Assembly: GCF_030463535.1 (NCBI RefSeq)
Contig: NC_132892.1
Coordinates: 34,412,109 to 34,476,108 of the forward strand
Length of the DNA: 64,000 nucleotides
Direction: 5' to 3'
Origin: Salminus brasiliensis
Lineage: Eukaryota > Chordata > Actinopteri > Characiformes > Bryconidae
Position 1 is the stretch's first letter. Every line of letters starts with the position of its first letter. The position numbers were made by a program, and so were the translations under genes. Shown piece after piece: positions 19,424-32,700 of the stretch. The notes under the pieces were generated by a model. That model did no database searches and had not been told where the DNA came from. It was given only the letters and a program-made list of their open reading frames with translations.

Positions 19424-22400
19424 ATGGAAATCTTCCTCATCTTCATCCTCTTTCTGAGATCAGGTCAGATATTCTTCTTCATAAACAAACACAGAGCTTG
19501 TATACATTTCTATACATTTCTGTTATATAATTGCTTATGAAGATTCCCTTATTTGTGATCTACTACTGAGAGAATTTGGACAAGTTAATGATACCAGAGC
19601 GATGAATGACAATAAGTAATTTGATTGGCAGGTCCAGGGGTCTGCTTTGAAGTGATTGGTTACCCAGGAGGCAGTGTCATAATCTACTGTGCCCATCAAC
19701 TGTATGGACAATCAGATAAATACTTTTGTAAAAAATCCCCCAATAAGTGTTTTCAAGACAGAGTTTCTCTTCTTACCTCTGATGGAGTTCTCGCAGTGAC
19801 CTTCAGAGAACTGAGTTTAGAGGATGCTGGATCATATCAGTGTGGAGAGACTGGAGAGTGGAGTCACACTGTCAATCTGACAATGACAACAGGTGAGAAC
19901 CACTGTCCTAAATTTGTTTTGTCCCTGGATTAATCAATTTCTGACTGTTTAGAGGTGCCTTGGAGTTCTTGACTGGTACGTTTATTTACTGTGTTTGATT
20001 GACAGATCCATGTTGTTTGGGGTCAAAGACTGTAACTAGTTATTTGGGAGAACCTGTCACCATCAGATGTTCCTATCCAAAGGAGTTTGAGACAAACTAC
20101 AAGGTTTTCTTCAAACTGGATGAAAATGGAGATTTTATTGATGTCATCCAAACCACGGATACTCAGATTGACAGGTTCTCCATCTTCGATGACAGAAGGT
20201 CTAAAGTTATCAATGTGAACATCAGTGACATGGCAGAAGATGATGGAGGAGTGTATACCTGTGGAGTGTGGAATGAAGGGAAGCCAGTCAGTTATTACTC
20301 CCTCTTTTTAAAGATTCATCTACAGATCGCACGTAAGCATCTTAAATCTTAAACCTTAGATATTTACAACACTCAGCCATTATACAAAAACCATCTGCCT
20401 AATATTGAATAGGTCCCCTTTGTGCCACTGAAGGGGTCCTGCTGTGGTATCTGGCACCAAGACTAACGTTAGCAGCAGATCCTTTAAGTTAAGTCCTGTA
20501 AGTTGTGAGATGGTACCTCCATGAGCATCACTGTGCCTTGGATGCCCAAGACCCTGTCACTTGTTTATGGGTTGTCCTTTCCTGGAGGACTCTTGGTAGG
20601 CACTGACCACTGCGTACCAGGAACACCCCACAACACATCGGCTTCTTCTATTCAAACCCTAGGTGACTCTTTGTTGTGTAGAAGGAAGACTAGTCCGGTT
20701 TTCTTCTTTATTCTGGCAAATTAATGACTGTAGTGAGGGAGCTGTTAACTGTGATCGACTGTATTTTCTTTTTTTCTTTTTTTCCTGAAAGTGCAGCATT
20801 TGTTATCAACACCCTATTCACCTGTTGAAAACCAGAATGAGGCTTGGGCAGATAAAAATAGCAGGATTCCCAGTTTTACTGAAAGGCTACAGCAACTGGA
20901 ATGAGGGATATGTGCAAAACATGGAAGGTCACATAGTCAAAATTAACTAGTTAGCTTTTTAGCTACATAATATACAGATACTGGACACTGCAGTGTTTTG
21001 ATCAGACACTAGGCAACTTTAGCGTATCTAAACACACTAGACTATTTCTGCTGAGGGCTGACATCTTCTTTAACTGACTGTCTAGAGGTGTGAGATCCTC
21101 GTTAAGCTGAGAGCTAGGCTTACAACACCCAAAGTTCAGGTATCACAATTGTATATAAACTGCTCGGTTTGCAGAGTGGAACCAATGCTAGAACTGCTAG
21201 AACAGAGTGAAACCACTGCTAGAACAAAATTCAACACCTACCTAACGTTTTGGAGATGTTCTGACCCAGTCATCTAGAACTTCACAGTTTGGTTCTTGCC
21301 AGGTTTTCCCTGCTTTAACACCTCAATCACCTTCAAGAACTGACTGTTCACTTGCTGCCTAATATGTTCTTCTGTATAGCTGGCAGTGGTTTTAATGTCA
21401 TGGCTGATTGTTGTATTTTCGCTGTCTTATATCCTGAAACCTGAATCAGAAAGTTAGCCTATAATGTTTTTTTTATTGTGTTTTGAAAAGCAAAAGAAAC
21501 ACCAACTACTCCAAACCAACCAGCACCAAGTCCAAACACAACACCATTCATCTCTGATGAAGGACTTTCTGGTAAGATCTCTACTACTCAGAACTATTTC
21601 ATTCTGTATTCATGTTGAATGTGTTCAGGCAGAACTTCAGAGCTTTTGGCTCTACACCAGTAACTGGAACAGATGTGGAGGTGGAGGTTCCTGGTTGGAT
21701 TGAGGAGGTGGTCATGTGTGTGATAAGGTTGGTCATAGTCTGTTATTTCTGTTTCTCAGTGTCAGTTTCCCCTGTCGTCATCATCGTCACTGTGGGCGCT
21801 TCTGTGGTTCTGCTGCTAATCGGAGGAGTAACATTGATCTTCTACAGACTGAGAGGTAAGAAAGCACTATTTAAACTTTCATCATGTTCATCAGATTCTT
21901 CACTGTGATAGTGAGCTTCTTTATATCTGAGAATTTTCCTACATATTAGAAAGTAGAGGTCGCTTTACAGTTCTTCAGGCCTGACTGATGCCACATACTC
22001 CCTCTAGTGGAGAGAAACTGGAACTTGGTATAACTTTCCTCTCTTTCTACAGGCTCTGCTTTCCTAAGCAGACCACCAGAAACACACAACACAGTAAGTG
22101 AATAAGGTTAATAACTAATAACACTATGAACTCAGGATCACTGGCTCAAATCCTGGGTTTACATTATATGTGACACAGGGAGTACTAAGAACTGGGTTAG
22201 GTTATTGGGTATCTAATATATTGGTGAGAAATGGGTATAACTGTCTTTTGCAGAATTCATACAACAAGTATTAATCTTCATAGTGTAGATATTTGTGCTA
22301 AATATGTATGACAATTAAATTTTGTTTAATTTAGACCCTAGATTAACATCAGCTGGTGTTTGGAGCTTCTAGGAAATAATCTATAGACATGACATGTTCA

Positions 22401-22637
22401 AATCTCATACAAATGTTTTTCATTCAAAAAATTTTCATTCAATTTCAGGTTGAAGTTGATTATGAAAATGATCTACCTGGAACCCAGAACAACACCATGA
22501 TGGCACCAGTCTACCAGAATCTGGAACCCAACTCTAACCAATCAGAATCCGTCTACCAGAGTTTAGATCTCAGAAGCAGAGAACCAGATTCAGTCTACCA
22601 CAGTCTTCAGATTAACGCCAGAAAACCCCCAGTCTAG
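19424..22637 (+). CDS. CD300/CMRF35-like (pIgR-like) inhibitory receptor, copy 3 (7 exons, 344 aa)
   Basis: Two-Ig-domain type I receptor. Exons: 19424-19463 leader (MEIFLIFILFLRS), 19632-19892 Ig1, 20006-20332 Ig2, 21491-21571 stalk, 21760-21855 transmembrane, 22053-22093 and 22449-22637 tail. GT/AG sites and phases are consistent (1035 bp). Ig1 has YCAHQ, YFCKK, NKCF and SYQCGE. Ig2 keeps both core cysteines (TIRCSYP and VYTCGV), unlike copies 1 and 2. The stalk is Pro/Thr rich and probably O-glycosylated. The membrane segment is VVLLLIGGVTLIFY. The tail has Tyr304 (PVYQNL), Tyr318 (SVYQSL) and Tyr332 (SVYHSL), spaced exactly 14 residues apart; the last two are canonical ITIMs. Intron 3 holds a decayed Tc1-type transposon. 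Family and inhibitory role are well supported; ligand and orthology are not known. Confidence 0.87.
20375..21420 (-). mobile_element. Decayed Tc1/mariner-type transposon in copy 3 intron 3
   Basis: On the plus strand it shows reverse complements of transposase-type text: GTGGTATCTGGCACCAAGAC, GGATGCCCAAGACCCTGTCA, TTTTGGAGATGTTCTGACCC and GAACTGACTGTTCACTTGCT. The right end is ATGTCATGGCTGATTGTTGT. Large internal parts are missing and no open frame survives. Recognition is from general familiarity with this fish repeat, so the family name is tentative. Confidence 0.6.
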
Positions 22638-23128
22638 AACCTAAATCCATATCCACCCAATCAGATTTAGTTTTTAGAGTCTGAACCCCAACACTAATTA
22701 GATTTAGTCTACCAGTGGCCTAAACCCCAAGACCAACCAATCAGACTGGCTTTATTCGAGTTTAACCCCAACACCAAATTCAGTTCAAGTTTAGTCAACA
22801 AAAATCTGAGCCCCAACAACCAACCAATCAGCTTCAGATCACCACAGTTTAAACCCTAACACCAATCAGATTTAGTTTATTAGAGCTAAACTCCAAGACC
22901 AACCAATCAGATTAAGTCTATTAGAGCCTAAACCCCAATACCAACCATTCAGATTAAGTCTATTAGAGCCTAAACTCCATGACCAGACAATCAGATTCAG
23001 TCAATTAGAGCCTAAACTCCAAATCAAATTTAGTCAACACAAATCTGAGCCCCAACCACCAACCAATCTGATTCAGTCTACCAGAGCATAACCCCCAAAT
23101 CTGAACCAATCAGATTCAGTCCAGCGGA
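22638..23128 (+). repeat. Decayed 42-bp ITIM-encoding tandem repeat downstream of copy 3
   Basis: About ten units of the ACCAATCAGATTCAGTCTAC / AGAGTCTAAACCCCAA type start right after the stop codon. The unit matches, in sequence and 42-bp period, the coding repeat that supplies Tyr304/318/332. Units have drifted and carry indels and in-frame stops, so they are untranslated. Confidence 0.78.
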
Positions 23129-25940
23129 GTCTAAACTCCAGCATCTTTCTTGAGGTCTTGAGACCCTCCTGCCAGGTATTGTTCCTCTAATCCAGCTCTA
23201 CGCAGGGAGTTCACTGTGCAGAAACTTGACACAATGCCAAAACAAGCTTGAGAAAACTGGCCTGGGCATGTAGTACACTGTGAATCCACCAGATGGAGTT
23301 CAAAGTTGTCAAAATAAAAAGCCACACTTGGCTTAAACACTAGATTCATAGCTGATTAACTGATTAACAAGACCACCAGGAGCCTCAGTGCCTGGACCCC
23401 AAAAGCAGAGAATTTGATTGATTTTACCACCATTTAAAAGACAGCTCTTTCCAATAACATTTGGTTTACCTGGGACCAAATGGCAACATGATAATAATAA
23501 TAATAAAAATAAAAAAAACAGACTCAGTGTTAGACTTCAGTCACTAGAACCAAACTGTAAAATTTGACCACATATTAATTTTTAAAAAGACCTGATTTTG
23601 TGGATATTAAAAACTAGCAGTGTGTAGATATTATTTGATAATTGTACACACACCTTCTGATGTTAATTATTTACACATTCTGACAGGAAGAAATGTATGA
23701 TAAACTACAAAAACATATTTTATTTATTACTAATTTAAATAACTTTCTTATAATCTGCTGTATTCTAACCTGTATAGTTAGCATTTAAACTTGCTGAAGC
23801 TACAAAGAGCTATTGACTTTAGTTTACTATTTACTATTTTTAATAAAATTCTAAAACTCACTTTTATTGTCATTTTCTCACAAATTCTTTATTCACATAA
23901 TCACACTTTCTTTTGGGTTTAAGCAAATCAGATCCATAAAAATGAGCCTGTGGCAAATCTCATTTCAGAGAACACTGACCTTGTCTGACAAGCCCTTGCT
24001 TGGTCCTTATCTTCAACATGGGTGATTTCTAGCCAATATTGTAAAGACATAGTAACTTTAATTTACAGCTCACTAAATCAGATTGTAGGCATATGTTATA
24101 AGAAATTAATCACTGACGTTCAGATTCATGTATCTTGTGTTTCGGAAGATCTACAGATGTTCCTGACTGTTGTTCTTCTAATCCAGGTATCACAGCAGTC
24201 TAATCGGTGAAAACCTGCCAATCTTAAACACAAGCTTAAGACAGACTCCTAGGCATGCAGTGCACTGTATGTCCACTAGATGGAAACAGAGTTCTATGTT
24301 GCCAGATTGCATGCCCATGGATAGGGCCTATATGGGTGGTCCAACTGGGAACCAGAAACATTTGGTCATTGGTTCCATGTTGACCCCACATAAGGATGTA
24401 GACCGGGGTCAGTGATGAGAACAGGGGGGGTTGAACATGGGCCCAATCTGGGCTGTACATCGCACATGTGGCCTAGATGGAACCCATGTGAGATTAGTGT
24501 TGGCTGTAACAATGGTGCCAATCTGGGAAGCCCAACCGGGTCCCAGTAACAACATATGTACAAGCCCACTCAGTTCATGTTACCTGGAACCCACCTAGCC
24601 CACGTTTCACCCACATGTCCCACAAGAATATGTTGACTGTTGATTGTTAAAATGAGAAACCACACCTGATTAATTCCGTTCCTGTTAAAACTCAGATGTT
24701 TCTGCTTCCTGTTCTTCTTTTATCTTCTCTATCAGTCAGTGTTAAACCTCTTAGCTTCAGCAGATAGTTCTCTATAGGGTTCCACTATTGAACCCAAATC
24801 AGGATCAGCATTTTTATCTACAAATTTCACAAATGTTTAGTTTGATACTTCTTCATCGCAGAGGCTCTATGTCCATTTATTAATGAGTTATTAATACTAA
24901 TTGGCAGCAGAAAGGCTCTTACTGTAAAGTGTGAAACTCATTAGCATCAGTTAATGAGCTCCAAACTTGAAGATCAGCACTGCTGAAAATGTGAAGCTCA
25001 GCAGTATCTCTGAAAGCTCAGACTGTGAGAGTACTCTCTTCATATGTTAATAAAGCTGATCAGATGATCATTAGTGAGTAATTAAAGCTCCTGTTATTAA
25101 TAGATCGCTGCTGAAGCTGACAGCTTGAACACTGACTGATGGAGAACCCACAGTAAGATCAGGAACCTGAGTTTGAACAGAATGGAGGAATGGGGGAACT
25201 GTTTGGAAAGCTGCTGCTCACTGTTGGCCTTTCTTATTTATGTTTTAGAGTTAATTATTAATGAGTTGTATGGGAGAATTTTAATACTGTATGTGTAGAT
25301 AATTTTCATTTCATTTGTTTTGGTTTTACCACATGCTATTACATATGGAACTGAAGCCTACTGTCAGCATTACTGCAGGATTAAAATCATGGAGAGACAA
25401 ATATGACTACCATAAGTAAGGTGTTTAAGGTGTTTATGACCTAATTAATAACCAGTACTTAACATATTTTAAATCACAGATGTGCAATATGTCCATTTTT
25501 TTCTGAAATACAAATTGTATATTTTAAAGTGGCTCAGCAGCCTAATACACTACCACTATGACCCGGGTGTCTGTTTTATTATTATTATTATTATTATTAT
25601 TAGTAGTAGTAGTAGTAGTAGTATGTTAATTCACTGAAGTAAATCACATAACCTTGGCCATTCTCCACCACACATTCTCCCTTAAAGCTGTTGAGTAGGA
25701 AAGAAAGCCATAACTCTGTTTTGAATGAATGAGTTCACTTTGTGTTTTAAAGAAATGACCCTACTTCCTTCACTCCATTACACTAAGCAGCTGAAGACCC
25801 AAAACTGTTCAAAAGTTCTTATTTTCAATAAAATAATGCACGCTTAAATACTTTAAAACACTATTCTTGTTTGTATTTAGTAATTCAGTCATGTTTACCA
25901 TGCTTTACAGACATTTTGTTGATGTTTCAGGTCAGTTCAG
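23129..25940. other. Spacer between CD300-like copy 3 and the PYD-NLR gene
   Basis: No coding gene is recognised. A candidate AATAAA for copy 3 lies near 23,310. A diverged duplicate pair occurs at 23,160-23,300 and 24,160-24,300 (GGGCATGTAGTACACTGTGA versus AGGCATGCAGTGCACTGTAT). A GGGTCCCA/ATCTGGG-rich tract lies at 24,310-24,610. A compound ATT/AGT microsatellite lies at 25,576-25,623. Confidence 0.5.
25576..25623. repeat. Compound (ATT)n-(AGT)n microsatellite
   Basis: Consecutive trinucleotide repeats that change from ATT to AGT units at about 25,601. Confidence 0.9.
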
Positions 25941-26019
25941 GTTCAGTTCAGGGGGAGGTTCTTCTGGGAGGAGGAGTTTGGCATGCAGTTTCAGATATGA
26001 GATAAGAAGATAGACTCAA

Positions 26020-26111
26020 CTGGCTGCACACTGCACTGTGCACTGCAGACAAGACTAAAGGGAAATCCTGAACTACCGGGGCTCTCAGAAGAGGCCAAGA
26101 TATTCTACAAG
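26020..26111 (+). other. Candidate 5' non-coding first exon of the PYD-NLR gene
   Basis: The coding exon starts after an acceptor (ATTTCAG, 29,711-29,717), so an upstream exon must exist. The stretch ending CAAGATATTCTACAAG|GTAAAC at 26,111/26,112 has a good donor and sits after a G-rich region (GGGGGAGGTTCTTCTGGGAG, 25,950-25,969) that could be promoter. No transcript support; the exon start is a guess. Confidence 0.35.
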
Positions 26112-29100
26112 GTAAACAATAAGTAATGTTTTACATTTAAAAATAATTTGAAATATTGTGGATTAGTATTTCTGTGGATTAACAGTAACTCTTGGAACAC
26201 ATTTACTCATTGATTTTACTGTAAATTGGTAACTTGGTTTAAACTAAGACTATAGCTGAGTTAGTTAATAGTTAGGAGATCAAACACCAAGCTTACACAT
26301 AGACACTGAATAGTAATCATGGTTTACATGGTTTTTAATTTGGTTAAAATGATGATTTATCAATACTTTGAAAACCTATAATCAGAACAATGTGTTTATA
26401 ATATTGCAAAACTACTTTAGTAGTCATACTTTTACAGTAGGTCTTTGACTAAGAGTTGTAAGAAACATTACAGTATGAAGTTGTACAAGAAATTTTAATG
26501 TGAAATCAGTAAATTAGTAAGTATGTTATTATCTGTGTTCATAGTGTTACATGAGGATATAGGCCTGAGAAAGTACTGGGTTTTAGAGGCTTACAAGAAC
26601 AGTTAAACCACAACTTTTAATACTGAAACAGGAAATGCACAGTTTTAGATCTCAGAACAGGAAAGAAACAGGAAAGAGAAAAGATCATTAGTGAGATGAT
26701 TTGTCATTGTCATGCAGAAACCTTTGGTTTTCTTGTTTTACTTTTTTGGCAGGATGTGAATCTGGCAGTTATTTTTATTTTAGACCAATAATAATGCTAC
26801 AAAATGACTTAAAATATTAAATATAGAAATATAAAACATAATATATAAAAAAATACAGTTAAATTACATGGATTTACATTGAATGATAAATATTTTTTTT
26901 CTTCCCTGTAAAGTTCACATTTGGGAGATATTTGAAAGTTTTTGGGTTATATGAAAAACATATCCTTGACCTAAGTTGTTAAGTTCACAGTTATATCAAA
27001 GTATTTACATGGTAGGGAACAGGACCTTGTACCTCTGTAGTTGCTTATGATCTTAGATAATCTCATGGGAACAAACCGGAATGGCCATCACACATTTTAA
27101 AACCAAAAGCCACAGCACACTACATGTTTCCCACATTATGCAAACCTGCTTACCACTGATTCTGATTTCTTGCAATGTTTACTGAAATGGTTAATGGAAC
27201 TGAAATTTATTATAAAAGTTCAGTTGGCATTTTTAGCCTATCGCAAATAGCCACTCACTTCATGTATATTAGCTTAGCTTAAAAAACTGAGCATTGTCTT
27301 ATTCTATTTTTCATAATTTGAGTGAAAACGTTTTACCGAAGTTGAACATTTCTTTAAATTCTTACAGAACTAATTATGCATTCATTGCAAAGTTGGGCCT
27401 TTGTTCATTTGCATGGAAGTTCATAATAGGTAACCATTAAATTGGCCATCCCACTGGCACAAAGTGTTGGTAGACTGTAATTGTGACGCTTTTAATAGCG
27501 TATCACAAACTGTCTGAAATATTAAATTCAAGAGGCAACAACAAAATTACACATAATTCTTAAAATTGCTAATACAATTTAACATCCGTAGCATAAATGA
27601 ATAAATACACATATTTTGTTTCCCACATTATGCAAACCTGCTTACCACTGATTCTGATTTCTTTTAATGTTTACTGATATGGATAATGGAACTGACATTT
27701 ATTATAAAGGTTTTTTTGTTTTGTTCAGTAAAGCCTGAATCAGACATTTCTCGAGTCAAGTGTCCTTCTGAATTATCATCTTGCCATGATAAGACATGGC
27801 TCGGGAAGACTGCTGTTATTTATTTTATTCTGTGTTTTAACCCACTTGTTGACTTGCAGGGAACCTCTCAGTGACCTTGTCTGAAAAGGAGAACCTCCTA
27901 GAGGCCAATGTGTTATCTTAACTTAGCAGACGTTTCAAGTGTAGGAAACAGGAAACATGCTGAATATAAGGATGACCAAATATGGCAGTTTCATTAATGT
28001 ACTTCAACTTAAAGTACTGTGTAATTCACAAGACAGGTCAACTGAGACCACTCACTGTGACCTTCGTCAGTACATAATTACATTTCTTTGAAAATGTGAA
28101 AATCTAAATGGCAGTAATACATACATGTTGTTACCACCCTGTTATGCAAATGATTACATTTACATCTGATATATGTGGGTTCTAGATAGTGGCATCTTTA
28201 TTGCTTTATGTGAGTTTATTGATATCATAAGAGTGTAATTAATACTAATACATATTCCAAAGTGAGTGTCCATTCGGTTAGTTTTTCAGTGTTTGTTGCT
28301 TAAAGGGCTAAACTATCTCCGTCCAGCTGCATACTGGGCAATGGACAGTTCAGGTGCTGTATATTTTTCTCATCACTAATTACAGACTAAAGAGCACTAA
28401 ATAACATAAATAATAGTGTGGTAACATTGTTTATTCTGTATTATTTCAAATAATAATAATGCAATTATTTTTACACAACAGACAAAGTAATGTACTAACT
28501 TTTTTTATTAAACAAAAATACCTTAATTAATCATTTATTTGTGTTTATAAAATAAAGTGCTCTCTTAAAAATAAAACCTTGGACAAAGAAGTGCATTGAA
28601 CATTTGGAGTGCATTCAGGACTAATGGGCTCATAAGCACATGATGAACAACAGGAGGTTGGTTGTTTTATGGGCCACAGCTTAGTCATGTTGAACAGTTT
28701 CAGGTTACAGATGGTAGAACATCATCAAACATAAGAACTAGTTCAATTAAGTGTTTATGTGTGCTATAAATAAAAACATTCTCTTGATTGCTTTAGCCAT
28801 TCTGATAAAAATTAGCTTTAATCAGAGTCAGATAGTTAAAGGTGGTTTATTGAACCACCAGTTAACACTGAAAGTTTTACTAATGACAACAATACACAAT
28901 AAACCAAATATGAATTCATTAATGATTTAATTAATCATTTAAAAAATCATTTTTTGAAAAACCAAAAAACATTATTGTTATGACTGTACATTTGAAAGAG
29001 TACATTTCCAATGTGAAATGAAAGAATTTAAAATAATATGGTTTTGTTTGGTTTATCTATTAATTTAGGTTCCACTGACCCATTTTTAATGGAACAGGTA

Positions 29101-29717
29101 AACCATGGCAAAACATCACTCGAATACTTTGCATGACATTTGAAGTAGTAAGCTGAAAATTGAAAGGATTAATGTATAGAGAGGCTAAAAGCTGGACCAC
29201 TATGGACAAGCTATTGTTGAGAAGAGAGAGAAAGAAAGACATTTTCACTTCCTAAAATTCTACTAATGGAAACATTGCAAAATAGTGCAAATAAGGATCA
29301 CAATTGCAAAACTATATCTGTGGTTGTCTAACTGCATTTATAATACATAAAATATTCATAATACATTACAATGAACACATTACATAATACATTTCCCTAT
29401 TATGGGTCCCTATTACGAGGTTTAGACCTCAGCGACACGTAGAGCTACGTAGCATAACATAGCAAACTACAAAATATTAAATTCAAGTGGCAACAACAAA
29501 ATTACACATAATTCTCAAACTTGCTAATACAGTATAACATCCATAACATTAATGAATACATACACATATTTTATGTTATATATTCAATTAATTTGTCCAA
29601 GTTTGAGAAATGTTTATTTATCTAAAGTTCACATCCTGATTGTTTGAAACAGCTTGAGGATCTAGGTTCTTGACAGGATATGACGTTTCAGTGACAATGT
29701 GTAATTTTGAATTTCAG
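26112..29717. other. Putative intron 1 of the PYD-NLR gene
   Basis: AT-rich, with internal duplications: 27,127-27,215 repeats at 27,618-27,710 (TTATGCAAACCTGCTTACCA), and 27,511-27,620 repeats at 29,470-29,580 (GGCAACAACAAAATTACACA). No transposon protein or RNA gene is seen. Confidence 0.5.
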
Positions 29718-29726
29718 CTCATCAGC

Positions 29727-32700
29727 ATGGTGGATTCACTGTCCATTCTTCTGGATACTCTGGACGACTTGGAAGAAAAGAACCTGAAAAGATTCAGGCT
29801 GTATCTCACCCAAGGAAAGCTGGATGGCTTCAAGCCCATTCCAAAAGCACACCTGGAAAGCAACGATCCAACAGATATTGCGAGTAAACTAATAGACTTT
29901 TATGGCACAGAAGAGTCGGTGAAGATTACTTTGTGTATTTTGAGGAAAATTAATCAAAATGAGCTTGCAGAGAGACTTACAAATCAGGTTCAGAGAGACA
30001 GAAAGGCAGAGCAAGATCTACATGATCAAGCTTCAGAGAACCCTGGGGGAACCACATGTCCAAACAAAACAGGAGACCAACCAAAGCTCAAGAACCTGTG
30101 AGTTATGATCAATTATAACTTTTTTGTAAGATCTACTTACTGTCCACTTTATTGACAACCTCCACATTTTAGATCCAGAAATGGATTTGCACAGTTTGGG
30201 TGGTGGACGTTCTCTCAGCCTAGAAAGAAACTTCTAGCGAAGAAGAAAAGACTACAAGGCACTCCTGACTGAAGTTCAAATCCAACGTTACTGTGCTAAA
30301 ATTTAAACTGCAAAACCTTAACCAACGCCCTAACCTACACCTTAACCTACACCTTAATCTACTCCTTAATCTAACCTTGATGTACACCTTAACCTAACCA
30401 TAACCGAACCTTAACCTACACCTTAATCTACACCTAAACGTAATCAGAACCCAACCTTAACCTATACCTAATCTACACCTTAACCTAACCTTGATGTACA
30501 CCTTAACCTAACCATAATCTAACCTTAACCCACACCTTAATCTATACCTTAAACTAACCTTAACCTACACCTTAATCTACATCTAAACGTAATCTGAACC
30601 CAACCTTCACCTACACCTTAATCTAACCTTGATGTACACCTTAACCTAACCATAATCTAACCTTAACCCACACCTTAATCTATAACTTAAACTAACCATA
30701 ACCTAACCTTAACCTACAACGTAATCTACACCTTAATCTACACCTGAGCAAGGCCCTTTACCCTCTCTGCTCCCCGGGCGCTGAAGTTGGCTGCCCACCG
30801 CTCTGGGTGTGTGTGTACTCACTGCCCCTAGTTCACTAGAGTGTGTGTGTGTTCACTACCACAGATGGGTTAAATGCGGAGGACACATTTCACTGTACAG
30901 TGACAAATATATGCACCTTTACCTTTAACCTAAACCTAATCTTAACCTACACCCTAATCTACACCTAAACCTAATCTTAACCCTTATTCTAATCTTATCC
31001 ACACTCAAATGATGAATCCTTACTGTCCAGTAATTTTGGTCCAGTAATTTCCTCAATTTTCCTCAACATAATCTCAGCAGTGCTCAGCAGTGCTACCACT
31101 GAACGGGCAAATAAATGACCAATTAGGTGATATTTTTGGATTAAAACAATAAACCTATATGCTTACATATTTGAGATTATGTTGTTGTCATCAGTGTGCT
31201 CAGAATAGACCACCCACCCAACAATATCTGAACAACAACAATCTTATGCTGAGAAACTGACCAATGATGTGGTAGAGGAGGGCTAGTAAACTGTGCCCCA
31301 TTACAGTTGACCTTTAAGCTATTTGGACTTCATAAAGTTTATAAAAGTTCATATGTATAATTCCCATATTTTTGTTACAGGAGGAGCTTGAAAACATCAA
31401 CGATTAAGAATACCAAGGGATCAGGTCAGGATGCATTAGGTCATCACTTTGCATTTAAACAGATTTTTTTAATACAATGCATTAGCTTTTCAACAAATAA
31501 CTGCAACATGCTTTATTCCAAAAAAAAAAAAAAACTAAACAGGGGAAGATCTCCTGCAGACTGCACTGACGAAACACAAACTGCGGCTCAAGAAGAAGTT
31601 TAAATTCATATTCGAGGGCATCAACGTACGGGAAAACAAAATTCTCTTAAACCGAATATACACCAAAGTCCAGATCTCAGAAGGAGAGAACAAAGGAGTG
31701 AATAAGGAGCATGAAGTCTGGCAGATTGAAAAAGCACAGCAGTGCTCCCAAAACTCCCATTTTACCCTAATCAACTGCAACGACATCTTCAGGCCTCTGC
31801 AAACCTGGATCACTGAGGACGACGAAGACGAAGAAGAAGAAATCCGGACCGTACTGACAAAGGGCATAGCTGGCATCGGCAAAACAGTCTCTGTGCAGAA
31901 GTTCATCTTGGACTGGGCTGAGGGCAAAGCCAATCAGCATGTGGACTTTGTGTTTGTGCTTCCGCTAAGAGAACTGAATTTGATCATGAATGTTCAGTGT
32001 AGTCTTCAAGAACTTTTGGTTGATCTCAATCCTGAACTTGCTGGACTAGGCGCAGAGGTGTATGATATGTGCAATGTTATGTTCATATTCGATGGCCTTG
32101 ATGAGAGCAGGCTTCAAATGAATTGCTTCTCCAGTCAGAGAGTTTACACTGTAAGCATGAAATCCACAGTGGATGTGATCATGGCGAGCCTCATCAAAGG
32201 AGAGCTTCTTTCTTCAGCTCTTGTTTGGATAACTTCTCGTCCGGCTGCGGTAAATCAGATTCCTTCGAAATACGTTGACCGTTTAACAGAAGTTCAAGGG
32301 TTCAACGACCAGCAGAAGGAAGAGTACTTCAGAAAGAAAATAACAGATGAGTCCGCAGTCAGCAGAATTATCTCCCACATAAAGACAACAAGGAGCTTGC
32401 ACATCATGTGCCACATCCCAGTCTTCTGTTGGATTTCTGCCACTGTCCTTAAAGAAATCCTTGCTCAGAGCCAAGGCCGAGACATTCCCAAGACTCTGAC
32501 GGAAATGTACCTAAACTTTCTGCTCATTCAGACAAACATGAAAAATGAGAAGTACGATGGTCGAGAAGAAACCGACTCCAAGAGACTTCTGGAGTCCAAC
32601 CGGGAAGTGATTCTGAAACTGGCTGAACTGGCTTTCAGACAGCTGATGAGGGGAAACATCATGTTCTACGAAGAAGACATGAGTGACTGTGGAATCAACA

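Noticed and set aside
31535-31933. Minus-strand frame opposite the NLR exon, and similar antisense frames at 48,715-49,123 and 50,029-50,334
   Set aside because: Shadows of the strongly coding FISNA/NACHT exons; no independent features.
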